Shown: one piece after another, positions 17,327-20,912 of the stretch
Numbering within the stretch: the stretch's first letter is position 1
Layout: every line of letters starts with the position of its first letter
DNA from: Haplomitrium mnioides
Taxonomy: Eukaryota; Marchantiophyta; Haplomitriopsida; Calobryales
Direction: 5' to 3'
NCBI GenBank assembly: GCA_049999725.1
Contig: JBNGIS010030602.1
Coordinates: 1-20,912, forward strand
DNA: 20,912 nt
Made by a program: the position numbers and the translations under genes
Notes under the pieces: generated by a model
What the model saw: the letters and a program-made list of their open reading frames with translations, nothing else
Databases searched by the model: none
Told to the model about the DNA's origin: nothing

Positions 17327-18449
17327 TATAGGGAATATTTAGTATTTACTTTGTCGTTTCTGGAGTGCCGAATCTTATATAAGTCTCCTCAAGACTCTAA
17401 ATTGAAGGCTGCCATTTGCTAATTCTGAGTAAAGATTCATTGACAGAAATTCTGAATTGTTGAGCGATTGCATTCTATCATCTGAAACTAGAGTAAGGAA
17501 GAGAATTCACAAAGAACGCAAGCAAGAGAGTAGTTCTGTTTTGGATATGCGGAAAGGAACTCAAAGTGGTTGCCTTCTTGTAGATGCGAGTTTGCGGATT
17601 GTCATATGGCAGAAGAAGACAGAATCATCCTAAGCTTTTTCCAAAAATCACCTTTGAATTGGATGTATGTTTAGAATCAACAAAGTGACCCAAGAAGGGA
17701 GTCGACTATGGTAGGGAGGGGTATCTTGAGCCAGTCGTAGGGCCTACCTGATCGTTTGTAAGAAAGTAGGAACCTTGTTAAATATGCAGATGGAATAGGA
17801 AATGAAGGGTGAGAATTAACTTTGTAGATTGACGGATTTGTGAGGCTAAGTTCGAGTCGACGGACTTGAAATCATCGCGCATAACCTGGTCTTTGCTCAA
17901 GGTGCGGGGCTTCAATCCAAAATCTACAACATAACGGAGATAAGAGAGGGGTTAATTGAGGAGAAGAGTATAAGAGAGCAATTGAAGCTGCTCCTTGATC
18001 CTTGTGATTCGCAAGAGAGAAAACGAATTTCTCGAGGGCTGCGCGAGAATAAAGATAGCACGTGTTTGTGGAAGGTGGAGTTCAGAAGAGAAAACACAGA
18101 AAGAGGATCTTTGGGATTTGAAGCATCTGAATGACGCATGTCGATTGATGGTTGCTAGCGGAGGTTGTCGTGAGAAGAGGCAGAAGTAAGTTGAAATTGG
18201 ATTCGGATAAGTTTCAGGATCGATTCCAAAGAAGGAAAGTCAGAAATCTGAAGAGATCAGTGAAATGACGGTCAATCTTCTCAGTGGAAAACAACGTCAG
18301 ACAACTAAGTTCCAAAACGATTTTTGTCGTCTAGCTTTTTAAGGCGGAAGTGACGTCAGCTAGTTTGTTGTTTAGCATAGTAGTCAATGTACAGAGTGAG
18401 GTATTGGGAAGGACAAACGGTCCAACTTCCGAGTTGATGATGGCATCGG
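17327..18449 (+). other. Non-coding tract after the coiled-coil pseudogene
   Basis: It keeps the less AT-rich composition of the gene before it. It starts with an AT-rich stretch and a TATA box, followed by sequence with no convincing ORF; the ORF 17995-18189 has no recognisable feature. An LTR or 3' untranslated region of a non-autonomous element would fit, but I found no matching copy upstream of 15049 and no primer-binding site. Confidence 0.35.
17376..17382 (+). promoter_or_regulatory. Candidate TATA box
   Basis: TATATAA inside GAATCTTATATAAGTCTCC, about 50 bp after the stop of the pseudogene, followed by a C/T-rich stretch. This is the expected place if the tract is an LTR U3-R region. 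It could be chance. Confidence 0.35.
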
Positions 18450-18773
18450 ATGGCGATGAAAGCACTTCCTAAGTGGAGCTTTGGAAGTTGTCTGTTGGGA
18501 TCAGAAGCATTGTTTCGGAAACAAGTTGTCTTGCCTTATTTGGTTTGTATGAAATTTCTAGAGTCCGATCTTCTAACTCTAGAGTCCGATTGTGATCAAG
18601 AAGTTGTCCAAGAAGCTGAAATTGCAAGTTTTGCTGAGAAAGTGTGTCTTGTTGTCATAATTCCACTGCCTCACCGTGTAAAAGAACCTATGAGAGGGAT
18701 AAATCGTGTATTTTTGGGATCTCCCGGCTACCACAAGTATCCAATCTATGTGGTTGTATATACTTGTCTATGA
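18450..18773 (+). CDS. Hypothetical ORF of 107 aa
   Basis: An intact ORF from ATG 18450, starting MAMKALPKWSFGSCLLG and ending at TGA 18771-18773. It has an acidic, leucine-rich middle (FLESDLLTLESDCDQEVVQEAE) and a hydrophobic end. I recognise no domain. It is the last part of the less AT-rich block. It might be a fragment of a transposon protein or a chance ORF; there is no homologue elsewhere in the window. Confidence 0.25.
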   Translation: MAMKALPKWSFGSCLLGSEALFRKQVVLPYLVCMKFLESDLLTLESDCDQEVVQEAEIASFAEKVCLVVIIPLPHRVKEPMRGINRVFLGSPGYHKYPIYVVVYTCL

Positions 18774-20069
18774 AGACTATAGATACTACTTGTAACTTAT
18801 TTCCTTGAATTTATTCATGTGTGGTTTTGCATGTGTAGACATAGAAGAAAAAACATAGGGTAGGCACAAATATCTCTTCCAAGGCTAGGGGTAATCTTGT
18901 TACTCAAAATTTTCTCTCAAATGTGTAGGCTACCTCATTATTGAGAACTAGAGAGCATCAACCTAGCAACTTTTTGGGACAACATTAGTTGTATGCAATT
19001 GTCTCCATTATTTTTCATATTTTTTAATTAGTTGGTTACTTCTGAAAGTGGAGAAACTTTGTACAAAGATTGATCTAGATGTGTTGTAGAGAATTGGAAA
19101 AATCAGAGTGTTTTTGTGGAAACTTATCACCACTAGAAACTCATGATAATGTTGAATAGTCTAAGACTTTGTATCTAGCACCACATTGTGAAAGCTATAC
19201 TATACATTTTGCACAGTTGCAATGTATATGGGTTTTTACTACTATACTGTTGGAGCTTCTATTTAGTATCTATTTTTGTGGTCAATTTTACTCTCCACAT
19301 CTTCATAATTATGTTTTAAAACAAATTTTAGAGGTTGTTTTGCATCTAATTAGTTATTAGTGATGCGTTTCATGTGTTATACTTAGGGTGTAGAGAATTC
19401 TGTTCTTCAGCAAACCTGTCTGAGAGTTATTTTCTTGGATCATTGTTTCACAAAATCAAACTAAAGTGAAATGAATGATGTCGCAAGCTAATGTTTGAGA
19501 GTTGACAGATTTGAGACTAATTTGGATTCTTGGTGGAGTGCTAGGCATCATTTTAGCGTGAGTTTTCCCATTTCTTCTAGAAAGTTTTGGGAACTTAATA
19601 CAAAGATTGATATGGACCTGTTGTAAAGAACCAACAACAATTAAGCCTAAATAGTTTGAAACTTTGTCTCAAGTTATTGATGTTATACTTTGTTTGTAAT
19701 TTGGATGTGTAGACACCAATTTCTAAGGATACTTGTTTCATCAGGAATGTTAGATTTGAATTGTTGGAAAAAGGTCTTTGGAACTTACATCGTTAAGTAC
19801 TACATTCATTGGGCAATCAATGACAAGGAAAGAACCAATTTTTGATTCTATGAGGCCTCATATGGTAGTGCTTGTAGATGATATAGCGTATACCTAGTTG
19901 TAGGTAGTAATAGAAAGAGATCTCTAGCTTTCAAATGATTTTTGAGGTGAAAATGTGTTCTAAATTAGAAGAAATTACTCATATTTTTTAATGTCTACTG
20001 TTTTTTAATTTTTGCATCAGTTTTGCTAGTGTGGCTCTAATTTGCATTGAATGTGATAATTTCTTTAGG
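18774..20069. other. AT-rich tract with one weak direct repeat
   Basis: No gene is supported. A segment near 19049-19170 resembles one near 19585-19675: ACAAAGATTGATCTAGATG / ACAAAGATTGATATGGACC, TGTTGTAGAGAA / TGTTGTAAAGAA, and AATAGTCTAAGACTTTGTA / AATAGTTTGAAACTTTGTC. The copies are about 540 bp apart and may be the remains of an old repeat. Confidence 0.4.
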
Positions 20070-20253
20070 AGAGCCTTATATGTTGCCAAGAAAAATGAGT
20101 GTCACAACAAAAAGCACAAAGCCATCTCATGCAAGTGAATCTCCACCACTTGTATTGTTGTTAAGGAAGAAAGAAAAAGAAAGCAAAAGCAACCACTGCA
20201 TCTCTAATTGGTGGACAAAAAGTAGCATCATCTTCAAAATTGACTGCAAATGT
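20070..20253 (+). pseudogene. Possible decayed exon 1 of an unknown gene
   Basis: The sequence starts after an acceptor-like site (TTTCTTTAG, ending at about 20069) and ends before a donor-like GTATCT. Coding character is suggested by SVTTKSTKPSHASESPPL, then, after an apparent frameshift, KKAKATTASLIGGQKV. The family is not recognised and the exon limits are guesses. Confidence 0.22.
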
Positions 20254-20352
20254 ATCTATGCTATGACTTAATAGAGAATAATTTGTTTGAAAATATAGCT
20301 GAAATGTTATTCTTATTTTTCTTTATATTCTTATTTTCCTCTTTTGTCATAG

Positions 20353-20421
20353 TTTGCAAGAAGTGATCCAATGAACCTCTACAATGTAGTGGATCTTTAC
20401 ACTCTAGCAATAGGAGAAGCA
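20353..20421 (+). pseudogene. Possible 69-nt exon of a decayed gene
   Basis: It is bounded by a strong plant-like acceptor (T-rich tract, then TTTTGTCATAG) and a donor GTATGT. The 23 codons are open and read ARSDPMNLYNVVDLYTLA within them, a protein-like sequence. It is exactly a multiple of three. No family is recognised. Confidence 0.35.
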
Positions 20422-20479
20422 GTATGTTTGCCTAGAATTGGTATACACTATTATGTTCCCATTGTCATCTTGTTTTCCT

Positions 20480-20690
20480 AGTACTTGTAGAGAAGGCATT
20501 TTGACCAAGAGTAGCATTGCCATTTGCAATTGTTGAGTAGAAACATTTGACCGATATGAAAGATTCTTAACGCATTGTTCAACTCTAGGCTCTTCAAGAA
20601 GACAAATTGATTTCTACTACCAAATTCTTCAAGAAGATTTATTGACATTCCGAATGACTTACAAGAAAAATGACAATAACTTTGTGAGAG
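20480..20690 (+). pseudogene. Possible decayed downstream exon
   Basis: One plus-strand frame shows protein-like pieces separated by stops: LVEKAF, PRVALPFAIVE, KHLTDMKDS, RIVQL, ALQEDKLISTTKFFKKIY. Each stop (TGA, TAG, TAA) can be explained by one C-to-T change from CGA, CAG or CAA. It follows a T-rich acceptor-like sequence (TTGTTTTCCTAG, 20469-20480). The phase does not join neatly to the exon before, so the model is tentative. An ORF on the opposite strand (20478-20717) is less protein-like. Confidence 0.28.
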
Positions 20691-20912
20691 TATACCTGTC
20701 AAGAAAAAGATTAGCAAGAGTCAAATCAACTCCTCTTTGGCGTGGTGGAGTAAGAAAGAAGTGGTAATATTTCAATTTTTGTGTAAAACAAATGTTAATA
20801 GTGTATATCAATGTATAAAAGAAAAAAAATTGTAGTTGGCTAGTGGATAGAAAAAGACCTTAAACAGCCGCTACTTTGAACCAGTTTCAGGCTACTCGAA
20901 ACAAGAACCTTT

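Noticed and set aside
1-20912. tRNA, rRNA, CRISPR array or bacterial gene cluster
   Set aside because: No cloverleaf, rRNA or regular spacer-repeat structure was seen, and all coding relics are plant transposon types.

Overview
The window looks like intergenic DNA from a large, transposon-rich plant genome. The evidence is two chromovirus-type Ty3/gypsy LTR retrotransposons in the same orientation, an initiator tRNA-Met primer-binding site, a CACTA (En/Spm) Tnp2 transposase relic, AT-rich filler and plant-style splice signals. A seed plant with slow turnover of repeats, possibly a gymnosperm, would fit, but the species cannot be fixed from the sequence. No intact host gene, tRNA, rRNA, CRISPR array or bacterial operon is visible.

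Layout. (1) 1-6652, minus strand: chromovirus copy 1, nearly full length. From its 5' end it has a 488-bp LTR (6165-6652) with a well-preserved promoter, a primer-binding site, a leader carrying two related small ORFs, then gag, protease, RT, RNase H, integrase and a C-terminal chromodomain ending on the polypurine tract (PPT). Its downstream LTR (1-1084) is an unrelated, GC-richer sequence, so the copy looks chimeric. (2) 6653-7719: spacer with one truncated ORF of unknown family. (3) 7720 to about 11050, minus strand: chromovirus copy 2, an older relative with only the 3' LTR. It lacks its 5' end and has a deletion of about 1.45 kb that removed all of RT. (4) 11231-11690: an imperfect two-unit tandem duplication. 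(5) About 11930-12960, plus strand: CACTA Tnp2 pseudogene. (6) 12961-14750: AT-rich with nothing recognisable. (7) About 14750-18770: a block that reads as less AT-rich, holding a broken plus-strand gene of about 760 codons (15049-17326) with an acidic middle and a long coiled-coil C-terminus, followed by a TATA box and a non-coding tract. It may be the remains of a non-autonomous element or an accessory transposon ORF. (8) 18774-20912: AT-rich, with a weak direct repeat and a few exon-like pieces of a decayed gene.

Nothing here works as a functional pathway. What links the parts is decay. Most nonsense codons in copy 1 and all of those in the coiled-coil gene can be read as single C-to-T (or G-to-A) changes from CAA, CAG, CGA or TGG, as expected for methylated, silenced DNA. 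Against this background the intact triple G-box / triple CCAAT / TATA arrangement in the copy 1 LTR stands out. The main points for follow-up are the mismatched LTRs, the G-box array, the paired leader ORFs, the RT-deletion junction and the unidentified coiled-coil gene.
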